From an uncultured Roseovarius sp. (GTDB lineage: Bacteria; Pseudomonadota; Alphaproteobacteria; Rhodobacterales; Rhodobacteraceae): a stretch of 39,354 bases of DNA. Location of the stretch: NCBI RefSeq assembly GCF_947259555.1, contig NZ_CAMYMD010000108.1:1-39354 (forward strand), given 5' to 3'. Of the stretch, positions 16,928 to 25,423 are shown one piece after another. Under the pieces are notes generated by a model that worked only from the letters and a program-made list of their open reading frames with translations, was not told the DNA's origin and ran no database searches. Each line of letters opens with the position of its first letter. Positions within the stretch are counted from its first letter, which is position 1. A program made the position numbers and the translations under genes.

Positions 16928-18334
16928 ATGAGCAAGGACGCAGTTCTCAAGCTGATCAAGGACGACGATATCGACTATGTCGACATCCGTTTCACCGACG
17001 CGCGCGGCAAGCTTCAGCACGTGACCGTTGTGGCCGATCTGGTTGACGAGGATTTCATTGACGAAGGGTTCATGTTCGACGGATCGTCGATCGCTGGCTG
17101 GAAGTCGATCGAAGCCTCCGACATGAAGCTGATGCCGGACACCGACAGTGCCTATGTCGATCCGTTCTACGCCGAAAAGACCCTCTGCATGCACTGCTCG
17201 ATCGTCGAGCCCGACACCGGCGAGGCCTACGCTCGCGATCCGCGCGGCACTGCGGAAAAGGCCGAGGCCTATCTCAAGTCCTCGGGTATTGGCGACAGCG
17301 CCTTCTTTGGCCCCGAAGCCGAGTTCTTTCTGTTTGACGACGTGCGTTTTTCCAACAGTATCAACAAGGTGTCTTACGAAGTTGATGCGATGGACGCATC
17401 GTGGAACACCGACACCGAATATGAGATGGGCAATACCGGCCATCGCCCAGGCCTCAAGGGCGGCTACTTTCCGGTCAACCCGGTGGATGATGCGCAGGAC
17501 ATCCGCGCCGAAATGCTCTCGACCATGAAGCGCGTTGGCATGAAGGTCGACAAGCATCACCACGAGGTGGCTAGCTGTCAGCATGAATTGGGCCTGATCT
17601 TTGGCTCGCTCACCAAGCAGGCAGACGAGATCCAGAAATACAAGTACATCATCCACAACGTCGCGCAGGCTTATGGCAAGTCGGCCACGTTCATGCCCAA
17701 GCCGATCTATGGCGACAACGGGTCGGGGATGCATGTCAACATGTCGATCTGGAAAGACGGCAAGCCGCTCTTTGCCGGTGACAAGTATGCTGATCTCAGC
17801 CAGGAAGCGCTGTATTTCATCGGTGGCATCCTCAAGCACGCCAAGACGCTCAATGCCTTCACCAACCCGTCGACCAACAGCTACAAGCGTCTTATCCCCG
17901 GGTTCGAGGCTCCTGTGCTGCGCGCCTACTCGGCTCGCAACCGCTCGGGCTGCGTGCGTATCCCGTGGACAGAGAGCCCCAAGGCCAAGCGCGTCGAGGC
18001 TCGTTTCCCCGATCCGGCGGCCAACCCCTACCTCGCGTTCGCCGCGTTGCTTATGGCCGGTCTCGACGGGATCAAATCCAAGATCGACCCCGGTGAGGCG
18101 ATGGACAAGAACCTCTATGATCTGCCCGCCGAAGAGCTCGAAGGCATCCCGACGGTCTGCGGCTCGTTGCGCGAAGCACTCGACGCGCTTGCCTCGGATC
18201 ACGACTTCCTTCTTGCGGGCGACGTGTTCACAAAGGACCAGATCGAAGGCTACATCGCCCTGAAAATGGACGAGGTGCACCAGTACGAGCACACGCCGCA
18301 CCCGGTCGAATTCGGCATGTATTACAGCTGCTGA
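16928..18334 (+). CDS. glnA: glutamine synthetase type I
   Basis: A 468-residue type I glutamine synthetase, full length. It makes glutamine from glutamate, ammonia and ATP. Visible signatures are [14 protein letters not shown] near the N-terminus, the ATP-binding [12 protein letters not shown], and the adenylylation site NLYDLPAEE with Tyr397 exactly at E. coli numbering. So it should be regulated by GlnE-type adenylylation under PII control. AAAGGAAAAAG gives a ribosome site. It shares an operon with glnB and is followed by a strong terminator. Confidence 0.98.
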   Translation: MSKDAVLKLIKDDDIDYVDIRFTDARGKLQHVTVVADLVDEDFIDEGFMFDGSSIAGWKSIEASDMKLMPDTDSAYVDPFYAEKTLCMHCSIVEPDTGEAYARDPRGTAEKAEAYLKSSGIGDSAFFGPEAEFFLFDDVRFSNSINKVSYEVDAMDASWNTDTEYEMGNTGHRPGLKGGYFPVNPVDDAQDIRAEMLSTMKRVGMKVDKHHHEVASCQHELGLIFGSLTKQADEIQKYKYIIHNVAQAYGKSATFMPKPIYGDNGSGMHVNMSIWKDGKPLFAGDKYADLSQEALYFIGGILKHAKTLNAFTNPSTNSYKRLIPGFEAPVLRAYSARNRSGCVRIPWTESPKAKRVEARFPDPAANPYLAFAALLMAGLDGIKSKIDPGEAMDKNLYDLPAEELEGIPTVCGSLREALDALASDHDFLLAGDVFTKDQIEGYIALKMDEVHQYEHTPHPVEFGMYYSC

Positions 18335-18342
18335 TAAAAGAC

Positions 18343-18367
18343 GGCCCGGCCCCCACAACGCCGGGCC
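18343..18367 (+). terminator. GC hairpin after glnA
   Basis: GGCCCGGC (18343-18350) pairs with GCCGGGCC-type bases at 18360-18367 across a 9-nt loop. It is not followed by a T-tract, so it probably acts as a 3'-end stabiliser or pause ahead of the real terminator. Confidence 0.5.
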
Positions 18368-18386
18368 TGACCTGACCACCTTGAGA

Positions 18387-18418
18387 GACCTGTTGCCAAT
18401 CTGGCGACAGGTCTTTTT
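18387..18418 (+). terminator. rho-independent terminator of glnBA
   Basis: GACCTGTTGCC (18387-18397) pairs with GGCGACAGGTC (18403-18413), an 11-bp stem with one G-T pair and a 5-nt loop, followed directly by TTTTT. It ends the glnBA operon before the convergent glycosyltransferase gene. Confidence 0.92.
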
Positions 18419-18468
18419 CGTGTCCGGGCGCACAATCCTTGGCAACGCGCCAGACGGACGCCCGATAG

Positions 18469-19542
18469 TCAGGTCTCGTCCGCAGGTTCCGTCGCGAAGA
18501 GCGCCCGCGCGGCCACCCGCGCGGCATCGTCCCAGCCGGGCAAACCAGTGGCGGCCCGTTGTGCCCCGGCGGAACAGCCGCCTTGAAACTCCGGATCGCT
18601 CAACATTCGACGCAGGGCATTTGCAAAAGCAATGGGATCTTCGGGGACCACCAAAAGCCCCGCATCCGCAGCCACCGTGTCGGGCACCGCGCCGGCACGG
18701 GTACTGACAATGGGCAGTCCATGCCCCATCGCCTCGGCAAAGACGATACCATAGCCCTCATACCGCGTCGCAAGCGCAAAGAGACTGGCCCGCCGATAGA
18801 GCGCATCGAGCACGGGCTGCGAAACCTCGCCGACAAGCTGCACGCGTTGCTCCAGCCCGAGATCGACGCACATATCGTGGAGCGCGCTTGCGGTGTACGG
18901 CTCATGCGCGCGCCCCACGATCTTGGCCTGCCAGTCCAGATCGGCAATCCTCGCCAGCGCGTGCAAAAGGATGTCATGCCCCTTGCGCCGGGCCAACAGC
19001 CCGACCGACAGAATGAGCGGCGGCGTCTCACGTATGACGGTTTTGGCTGTCGGCGGATCAAAGCCGGGCTGAGCGACGCTGATCCTGTGGGGCGCCACGG
19101 CGTATTCCGCCATCAACAGTCCTGCGATATGCGGGCTTGTGACAACAATATGCCGGGCGAGCGCCAGGTTAGCGCTCTCACGGGCGGCCATGTCCCGCGC
19201 CTGCCCCTCGCTCAGCCCCGGCTCCAGCGCCAGAGGATGATGCACCAGAGCGACCAGCGGCGCACGAACATTGGCCAGCGCCTTGGTCTCCAGCGCGCCA
19301 AAGGCCAGACCATCGACCAGCACCGGGCAATCGCGCGGCAATGCTGCAAGTTGCGCCAGAGCATCCGTCATGTCCGCCGCCGAAGGGTGCGGAAAACTGT
19401 CCCCGAAAGACAGGTACCGCACGCAATAGCCAAGCCCCGTCAGAGCATCGGCCAGCCGCCGATCGTAAATATATCCGCCAGTCAGTGTCGAGATGTCGCC
19501 CGGCACGGCCAACGCCATCCCGCCACCGCGCTCAGTCGTCAT
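18469..19542 (-). CDS. glycosyltransferase family 4
   Basis: A 357-residue GT-B glycosyltransferase. The C-terminal donor-binding half has ILSVGLLARRKGHDIL and the E-X7-E motif in EGYGIVFAEAMGHG. The N-terminal acceptor half includes GGYIYDRRL. The ATG at 19542 overlaps the stop of the upstream dehydrogenase gene by 11 nt. It is the last gene of a five-gene operon with a PTPS-like protein, methyltransferase, RibD-type reductase and dehydrogenase. Inference: it attaches a sugar to a small heterocyclic product of that operon rather than to a polysaccharide, because no polysaccharide genes are nearby. The donor sugar is unknown. Confidence 0.85.
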   Translation of the reverse strand: MTTERGGGMALAVPGDISTLTGGYIYDRRLADALTGLGYCVRYLSFGDSFPHPSAADMTDALAQLAALPRDCPVLVDGLAFGALETKALANVRAPLVALVHHPLALEPGLSEGQARDMAARESANLALARHIVVTSPHIAGLLMAEYAVAPHRISVAQPGFDPPTAKTVIRETPPLILSVGLLARRKGHDILLHALARIADLDWQAKIVGRAHEPYTASALHDMCVDLGLEQRVQLVGEVSQPVLDALYRRASLFALATRYEGYGIVFAEAMGHGLPIVSTRAGAVPDTVAADAGLLVVPEDPIAFANALRRMLSDPEFQGGCSAGAQRAATGLPGWDDAARVAARALFATEPADET

Positions 19543-20506
19543 AGCGGACACGGTGACAGAGCGTTTCGGCAGATGACAGGATTTCGGCATAGTCACGCGG
19601 CAGGTCGTCAAAGTGGCTCTCGCCGGAAATCAAAGCATCCAGTGCCGGATCAACGAGCAGCCGCAGCGCCATCTCCAGCCGTCTGCGATGGGTCCAACGT
19701 GCGGCATGATCCGCTGGAATCCGGCCAACCTGCGACGACACGAGCCGAAGTCGCCGCTGGTGGAACACATCGCCAAGGCTCACGGTTGATCGCGCTGTGC
19801 CATACCAGCTTGCCTCGATTATCGGGGCTTCCAACCCTGCAAGGGCAAGCGCGGTTTCCAATCCGGCGTCACTTGCCGAGGCATGAACCACCACGTCGGC
19901 CTCTGCGCGCGCCGCCGTTGGCAGGGCAAAATCACATCCCAGAGCGGACGCGAGAGCCCCGCGCCGGCTGTCCAAATCGACCAGACAGACCTCGGTGCCC
20001 GGAATGCGAGCAGCGAGGTAACCAACCAGCGCTCCCACGGTACCGGCCCCCACCACTGCCACACGGTCACCGGGCTGCACATGCGCGTCCCACACAATAT
20101 TGAGGGCGGTTTCCATATTGGCCCCGAGGATCGCCCGTGCGGGCGGCACCCCCTCAGGCACCGGAACCGCCATCGCCTCGGGACAGGGAAAGCGCACCTG
20201 ATGCGGATGCAGGGCAAAAACAATTCTGCCCTCCTCCGCGTCCGAACCGAGCACGCGGCCCACAGCGCTATAGCCATACTTGACGGGAAACGAAAACTCG
20301 CCCTCTTGCAGGGGCGCGCGCATATTGGCGTGCTCCCGCTCTGGCACACGACCTTCGAACACCAATCGTTCGGTGCCTCGGCTGATCCCGGTGTAAAGCG
20401 TCTTGATGTCGTACTGCTCTGCTGCAAGTGCGTAGCGCACCGGCATGATCTCGGACCGGCGCGGACCAGTGATCCAGAGCGCGCGCGTATCAACGGGGTC
20501 AGGCAT
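19532..20506 (-). CDS. medium-chain dehydrogenase, zinc-binding alcohol dehydrogenase-like (BchC-like)
   Basis: A 324-residue medium-chain dehydrogenase/reductase. The cofactor-binding Rossmann motif is VAVVGAGTVGALVG. The N-terminal region reads TGISRGTE. That is the form seen in BchC-like and related members where the usual catalytic zinc Cys is absent, so zinc catalysis is uncertain. It starts at 20506 by ATGA overlap with the upstream RibD-type gene. Inference: it oxidises or reduces a hydroxyl or keto group of the operon's product, for example a pterin side chain. No bacteriochlorophyll genes are nearby. Confidence 0.8.
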   Translation of the reverse strand: MPDPVDTRALWITGPRRSEIMPVRYALAAEQYDIKTLYTGISRGTERLVFEGRVPEREHANMRAPLQEGEFSFPVKYGYSAVGRVLGSDAEEGRIVFALHPHQVRFPCPEAMAVPVPEGVPPARAILGANMETALNIVWDAHVQPGDRVAVVGAGTVGALVGYLAARIPGTEVCLVDLDSRRGALASALGCDFALPTAARAEADVVVHASASDAGLETALALAGLEAPIIEASWYGTARSTVSLGDVFHQRRLRLVSSQVGRIPADHAARWTHRRRLEMALRLLVDPALDALISGESHFDDLPRDYAEILSSAETLCHRVRYDD

Positions 20507-21324
20507 CAGCCTTGCAACACGGCGGCGGGTTCCGCATGGGGCCAGGCCCTCGCCTCGGCGCGCGCTCCGACGAGGCAATCAAAGACCACATCGCTACCAA
20601 GCCCATAGACCTGCGTCTCGGGACGGCGTGCCTCTGCCAGTTTGGCCACGGGCCGAGTGGTCAGGCCCTGCGGTCCCGCCCCGATCAGCAGTGGTGCGAC
20701 CGCCACATGCAGCCGGGACAAAAGGTCAGCCTCGAGAAACCGGGCGATGGTGATCGCGCCGCCCTCGATCATCAAATGATGCAATCCCTTCTCACGCAAG
20801 CCCGACACGATCGCGGCGGGCGATATCCACTCGTTGCGTGGCAGCCTGATCACCTCGACCCCGGCAGGGCGCGGCGTATCAACGGTCTGGATCACCAATC
20901 TACGTGTCCCATCCTCGGCAAAAAGCCGCGCATCATTGGGCAACCGACCCGAGGGGTCGATCACCACACGCGCCGGATTTCGGCCCGGCACAAGGCGCAC
21001 GCTCAGCCTTGGGTTGTCGTGCAGAGCGGTCTTGACGCCGACGACCACGGCATCGACCAAAGCGCGCATCCGGTGCAGATGCGCAAGCCCGTCCGGCCCT
21101 GACACATCCGCCGCGTCACCCGACACGGTGGCCACGCGTCCATCAAGTGATTGGCCGATCTGCGCCACCATGTGACACGCGCCCGGAGCCGCTATCATTG
21201 AGCCATAGAGATCAATGGCGGCACGCTCGCCTTGAGTCCAGTCGCCACAGCACAGGCATGCTTGCCCGTTGCGCGTGGACAGAATCCGTTCCCAGACCTT
21301 GGGTGTTACATCGGCAGTCTGCAT
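20506..21324 (-). CDS. RibD C-terminal-type (dihydrofolate reductase-like) reductase
   Basis: A 272-residue protein of the RibD_C/dihydrofolate-reductase-like family. The reductase core starts at about residue 50 with MVAQIGQSLDGRVA, then VGVKTALHDNPRLSVR, and ends with MIEGGAITIARFLE. The cytidine-deaminase half of full RibD is absent. Its place is taken by a roughly 50-residue N-terminal extension carrying CLCCGDW. It sits in an operon with PTPS-like, methyltransferase, dehydrogenase and glycosyltransferase genes, away from rib genes, so it likely reduces a pterin or related ring or sugar moiety rather than the riboflavin precursor. A 96-nt gap separates it from the methyltransferase gene. 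Confidence 0.83.
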   Translation of the reverse strand: MQTADVTPKVWERILSTRNGQACLCCGDWTQGERAAIDLYGSMIAAPGACHMVAQIGQSLDGRVATVSGDAADVSGPDGLAHLHRMRALVDAVVVGVKTALHDNPRLSVRLVPGRNPARVVIDPSGRLPNDARLFAEDGTRRLVIQTVDTPRPAGVEVIRLPRNEWISPAAIVSGLREKGLHHLMIEGGAITIARFLEADLLSRLHVAVAPLLIGAGPQGLTTRPVAKLAEARRPETQVYGLGSDVVFDCLVGARAEARAWPHAEPAAVLQG

Positions 21325-21346
21325 CCAAAGCTCCGTTCAGGGGTTT

Positions 21347-21361
21347 GCCATCGCCGATGGC
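21347..21361. repeat. short inverted repeat in the operon gap
   Basis: GCCATCG-C-CGATGGC, perfect 7-bp arms around one base, between the methyltransferase and RibD-type genes. It could be an operator or a hairpin. There is no T-tract, so it is not a standard terminator. Confidence 0.35.
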
Positions 21362-21420
21362 GGGGAAGGGTCGGAATTTTACTCATCAGCCTACCAGAGA
21401 TAGATGGTTTGCAAGAAATG

Positions 21421-22200
21421 TCACCCTCCGACCGCCCAACCCGGCGGTTGTGCGAAAAGATCGATATGCCCTATCTCTGCGCGACTGTGCCCAAGCTTCG
21501 CTTTGCGTCGCTCGGCCCAAGCCTGCGCCTCTGATAGACCGGTTTCGCATGCAGCCTTCGCGATGCCGCTCAATAGTCTGTCATGCAAAGCCGCCTCGCC
21601 AGGTCCAAGGCGCCATGGGCTCTGCGCGAGGATCACCTCGTATCCTTCGGCGCGCAACAGATCCACGGTCGATGCCGCCGCATCCGGTCCCAACGCGGGG
21701 CCAAGCCCCTTGTCGCTACGTTGGTGCGCGTTGAATCTCTCGGTCACAGGAATGTCGGCCTCATCTGACGGAGCCCATCGCATCGCGCCATCGTAACTAA
21801 GCGCCGCGTATAGCCCGGTTCCCTCGTGCGCCAACCGCGCCACGAACTGCTCTACCCATGTATAAGACACCAGATCGAGCAGCGCCGATGCTGTCACCAT
21901 CCGCACACCAGCCAATGGGATGGCGGAGATATCTGCAAGATCGCCATGGCATATCTCGGCCTGCGGATGACGCTGGGCGGCCACCGCCAGCAGATCGCGA
22001 TCATTGTCGAAAAGGCGCCAATCGAGGCCAGTGGCGCCCGCACCGGCAAAAACCCGCGCCGTTGCCCCGGTGCCGCAGCCAAGATCGAGCAACACTCGGC
22101 CCTGCCCCGCATGCTGAACAGCGTGAGCAAGAATGCCCGGGTCGCGCGCACGCGCATCCGCCGGTTCGCGCAGGTCAAGCCAGTCTGCTGCAAAGCTCAT
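21421..22200 (-). CDS. class I SAM-dependent methyltransferase
   Basis: A 259-residue methyltransferase. The SAM-binding motif I is LLDLGCGTGATAR (about residues 36-48), followed by an acidic residue in LFDNDRDLL. Later stretches give no clue to substrate. The ATG at 22200 is separated by one base from the stop of the PTPS-like gene, so they are translationally linked. Inference: it methylates an intermediate of the pterin-like pathway suggested by the operon. Confidence 0.85.
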   Translation of the reverse strand: MSFAADWLDLREPADARARDPGILAHAVQHAGQGRVLLDLGCGTGATARVFAGAGATGLDWRLFDNDRDLLAVAAQRHPQAEICHGDLADISAIPLAGVRMVTASALLDLVSYTWVEQFVARLAHEGTGLYAALSYDGAMRWAPSDEADIPVTERFNAHQRSDKGLGPALGPDAAASTVDLLRAEGYEVILAQSPWRLGPGEAALHDRLLSGIAKAACETGLSEAQAWAERRKAKLGHSRAEIGHIDLFAQPPGWAVGG

Positions 22201-22201
22201 C

Positions 22202-22597
22202 TCAGATATCAGCCTCGTACCAGCCGCGTGCCACATGGCTCTCGTGCAGCTTCACCCGGATCCGGCGAAGGCGGCTCTGATCGCCCAACCCTTCCGCCTT
22301 GGCTGTGTCACGCAGAGCGCTCCAGATGTGGTGGCACAGAAATTCGGTCGTGGTGAACTTGCCGGCAAATTCAGGTTTATCGTCCAGATTACCATACCGG
22401 AGCGGATCAAGCGCGCGGGACAATGCCTCTGTCGCCAGTCCTATGTCCACCACCAGCCCGTGTGCGTCGATGTCTTCGGTATAAAATGCAGCATCGACCA
22501 CGAAGGTCGCCCCGTGCACACCCTGAGCTGGCCCAAAGACCGGCGAGGGAAGGGAATGGGCAATCATGATGTGATCGCGGACTTCTACTGCGAACAT
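22202..22597 (-). CDS. 6-pyruvoyltetrahydropterin / 6-carboxytetrahydropterin synthase-like protein
   Basis: A 131-residue PTPS/QueD-family protein. It keeps the T-fold pattern and the C-terminal KLHES...YEAD block with the substrate-binding Glu. Normal enzymes have Cys-X3-His-X-His with a third zinc His nearby. Here the N-terminal His (IAHSLPS) and one His (GVHGATF) remain, but the second His of HGH is Ala and the upstream catalytic Cys is missing. The ATG at 22597 follows AGAGGA. It is the first gene of the operon. It may have a different reaction on dihydroneopterin triphosphate or another pterin, or it may only bind a pterin. Confidence 0.8.
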   Translation of the reverse strand: MFAVEVRDHIMIAHSLPSPVFGPAQGVHGATFVVDAAFYTEDIDAHGLVVDIGLATEALSRALDPLRYGNLDDKPEFAGKFTTTEFLCHHIWSALRDTAKAEGLGDQSRLRRIRVKLHESHVARGWYEADI

Positions 22598-22786
22598 GAG
22601 GTATCCTCTCGAGAGACAAGTACGCCAGATAGCTATCATGGCAGGGGGGCCGGTCAAGCCACGCCGCACAACCGGCAATTCCTCGCGCACACACGGAGAA
22701 TTCATTGGATCGCCATATGGAAGAGGTTACTTGCTGGAGGGAGCATTTGAACACTACCTTGAGTGGAATACACGGGAGGCAGTAAC

Positions 22787-24562
22787 GTGACGAGCCTGAA
22801 GGCCATGGAAAAGAAGGGGCAGCCCACCGGCTCGTCACGCTATGGCGTACCCGCGCGGCGGCGGCTTGTGCTTGTCCTCAACATTGTGACTGTCCTGGCA
22901 CTCTTTTCCGTCATGACATCTCTCTTTATTCCCTCGGGGATCACCATTGCAGAAGGCGCGATGCTCACGGCATTTGCCCTGACACTGCCATGGCTGTCCA
23001 TCGGGCTGTGGAACAGTGTGATCGGCCTTGTCCTGGATCGTCGGCACGGCGCCGAGGCTGCGGCGCATGTCACGCCCGCCCTTGTGCGGATACGCGGAGA
23101 TGAGCCGATCACAGCGCGCGTTGCCGTCATCATGCCTTTGCGCAACGAAGATCCGGACGCATCCATCGCGAGGCTACGACGGCTGGAGACCGAAATGGCG
23201 CGCAGCCCCTGGGCTGGTCGGTTCTCATTTCACGTGCTTAGCGACACCGATGATGCGGGTATCGCACTACGGGAAGAGGCCCGCGTGGCGCAATGGCGTG
23301 CCGCCCGCCCGAATGCGCGCATCCACTACCGTCGCAGGACCGATAATAGCGGCTTCAAGGCGGGAAACATCGCCGAGTTCCTGCACAGCCCCGAGGGCGA
23401 AAGCGATTTTTTCCTACCCCTCGATGCCGATAGTGAAATGGGTGCCGAAACGGTTTGTCGCCTGATCCGGGTCATGCAAGTCAGCCCCGAAGTCGGCATG
23501 TTGCAGAGCCTTGTTACGGGCCTGCCCTCGCGCAGCTTCTTTACACGCGCGTTCCAGTTCGGAATGCGCCACGGCATGCGCTCCTACACGCTTGGCTCCG
23601 CCTGGTGGCAAGGCGATTGCGGGCCCAACTGGGGCCATAACGTATTGATCCGCACCGCTCCATTCAAAGAGCATTGCATGTTGCCGGTGCTACCGGGGCG
23701 CGGACCGCTCTCCGGGCCAATCCTCAGTCATGATCAGGTAGAGGCCGTTCTTATCCGGCGCGCGGGCTACGAGGTGCGGGTGATGGCCGAGGAAAGCGAG
23801 AGCTTTGAAGAAAACCCGCCGAGCCTCGTCGACTTCATCCGCCGCGAATTGCGCTGGATGAACGGCAACCTGCAATATTTCAGCCTGCTGGGAATGAAGG
23901 GGCTGAAACCTGTCAGCCGCATTCAGCTTGTGCTGGCCATCCTGATGTATGTCAGCGCGCCCGCGTGGATGGCCTTCATCCTGATCGGGGCGGGCCTTGC
24001 GGGGACCGTCGATCAAATGAGTGCCGTGCCTCTGGGGCCGGGTCTCGCGCTCTTCGCCACACTAATGACACTCAGCCTGAGCCCCAAGATCATGGGGCTG
24101 GCGCAGGTGCTCGCGGTTCCCGAGCGCAGCGCCGCCTATGGCGGGCGCCCGCGCGTCATCGCTGGCGGCACGATCGAGCTCTTCTTTTCCATGCTGATCG
24201 CCCCGATTGTGGCCATGGGTCTGACTCGCTTTGCCATCGGGCTATTGTTCGGGCAGCGCATCGGCTGGAACGCACAGCAACGCAGCCGTGCGCGGCTCGG
24301 TTGGGACGAGGCGGCCCGGGTGCTCTGGCCGCAAACGCTGGCCGGGCTGACTCTTACCCTATGGCTGGCTACCATGGTGCCCTGGGCGCTTATATTCGGC
24401 GCTCCGGTGCTGTTGTCGTTGACCGGAGCCATTCCGATTGCAGTGATTTCGACATTGCCAAGGCTCAGCCGGTGGTCGATGCAACACGGATTGTTTGATA
24501 TACCAGAAGATCGAACCCAAACTGCACAGGACAAAACCGCCGTTCAAGCCAACACCGCCTGA
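22787..24562 (+). CDS. mdoH: glucans biosynthesis glucosyltransferase MdoH/OpgH-like
   Basis: A 591-residue processive family 2 glucosyltransferase of the OpgH/MdoH type. It makes the beta-glucan backbone of osmoregulated periplasmic glucans from UDP-glucose. About six to eight membrane segments flank the catalytic domain, which has LPLDADSEM, GDCGPNWGHN, LSHDQVEA and RRELRWMNGN (the QxxRW-like site). I start at a GTG at 22787, directly after GGGAGG. The E. coli enzyme is about 850 residues, so this is a short form. No opgG/mdoG gene is adjacent, unlike the usual opgGH pair. Confidence 0.88.
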   Translation: MTSLKAMEKKGQPTGSSRYGVPARRRLVLVLNIVTVLALFSVMTSLFIPSGITIAEGAMLTAFALTLPWLSIGLWNSVIGLVLDRRHGAEAAAHVTPALVRIRGDEPITARVAVIMPLRNEDPDASIARLRRLETEMARSPWAGRFSFHVLSDTDDAGIALREEARVAQWRAARPNARIHYRRRTDNSGFKAGNIAEFLHSPEGESDFFLPLDADSEMGAETVCRLIRVMQVSPEVGMLQSLVTGLPSRSFFTRAFQFGMRHGMRSYTLGSAWWQGDCGPNWGHNVLIRTAPFKEHCMLPVLPGRGPLSGPILSHDQVEAVLIRRAGYEVRVMAEESESFEENPPSLVDFIRRELRWMNGNLQYFSLLGMKGLKPVSRIQLVLAILMYVSAPAWMAFILIGAGLAGTVDQMSAVPLGPGLALFATLMTLSLSPKIMGLAQVLAVPERSAAYGGRPRVIAGGTIELFFSMLIAPIVAMGLTRFAIGLLFGQRIGWNAQQRSRARLGWDEAARVLWPQTLAGLTLTLWLATMVPWALIFGAPVLLSLTGAIPIAVISTLPRLSRWSMQHGLFDIPEDRTQTAQDKTAVQANTA

Positions 24563-24577
24563 CAAGGGAGAAAAAGC

Positions 24578-25168
24578 ATGCCTAGCCACCGCCTGACCAC
24601 CCTATGCACCGTCACCGCACTGAGCCTCGCACAGCCACTACAGGCCGCGCCCGCGACATGGACGATCGACCCCGAGCATACTGTGGTCGCTTTCACCATC
24701 ATGCATGCAGGCTATGCCAAGGTGCTGGGGCGTTTCTCCGACGTCGAAGGCAGCTTTGTCTACGATCCCGAGACGCAGGAATTGGGAGAGGTGAGCGCGA
24801 CCATCGGGGCCCAAAGCGTAGATACCGATCACGAAAAGCGCGACAACCACGTGCGCTCGGGCGACTTTCTCGATGCCGAGGCGCATCCCGACATAACCTT
24901 CGCTGCGACGGGTGCAACCGCCACATCCGAGACCACCGGCACCGTCACAGGAGATCTGACCGTCAGGGGCGTGACCCAGCCCGTGACACTCGACGTGACC
25001 CTCAACAAGCGGGCCGATTATCCCTGCTGCCACGGCAAAGAGACGCTGGGCATCTCGGCCACGACCGAAATCATGCGCAGCGATTTCGGGAGTACATATG
25101 CGCTGCCCGAATTTGTCGGAGACGCCGTCAGCATCATGCTGGAATTTGAGGCGATCCGCGCGGAGTGA
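24578..25168 (+). CDS. YceI family periplasmic protein
   Basis: A 196-residue exported protein. A signal peptide of about 23 residues ends in PLQAA. The mature part is a YceI lipocalin-like barrel with TWTIDPEHT at its start and the conserved D.EKRDNHVRS.DFLDAE..P.I.F block. The family binds isoprenoid-type lipids. An uncommon CC pair lies in DYPCCHGK. AAGGGAG precedes the ATG. It follows mdoH by 15 nt and could be cotranscribed. The exact ligand is unknown. Confidence 0.9.
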   Translation: MPSHRLTTLCTVTALSLAQPLQAAPATWTIDPEHTVVAFTIMHAGYAKVLGRFSDVEGSFVYDPETQELGEVSATIGAQSVDTDHEKRDNHVRSGDFLDAEAHPDITFAATGATATSETTGTVTGDLTVRGVTQPVTLDVTLNKRADYPCCHGKETLGISATTEIMRSDFGSTYALPEFVGDAVSIMLEFEAIRAE

Positions 25169-25423
25169 CGCGTACAGACGACACGACGGTCTCAATCCGC
25201 CATTGTAGAGCGCGACCCCGTCGCATGCGATTCGCACACGGTCCGGCGGCGAAACCTTTACCGGCATGCTGGCACTGTGGCCCCCATGAACGCAGAGTTG
25301 CCGCCTCGGCATTAATGAAACTATTTTGCGCGCCTTGCCTAAATGTATCCTTAATTGAAACAAAACCGCTCCACCTTTGGTTGTCATAACCAAGACACTT
25401 CAACGCTGACAGTGGAGCCACCG

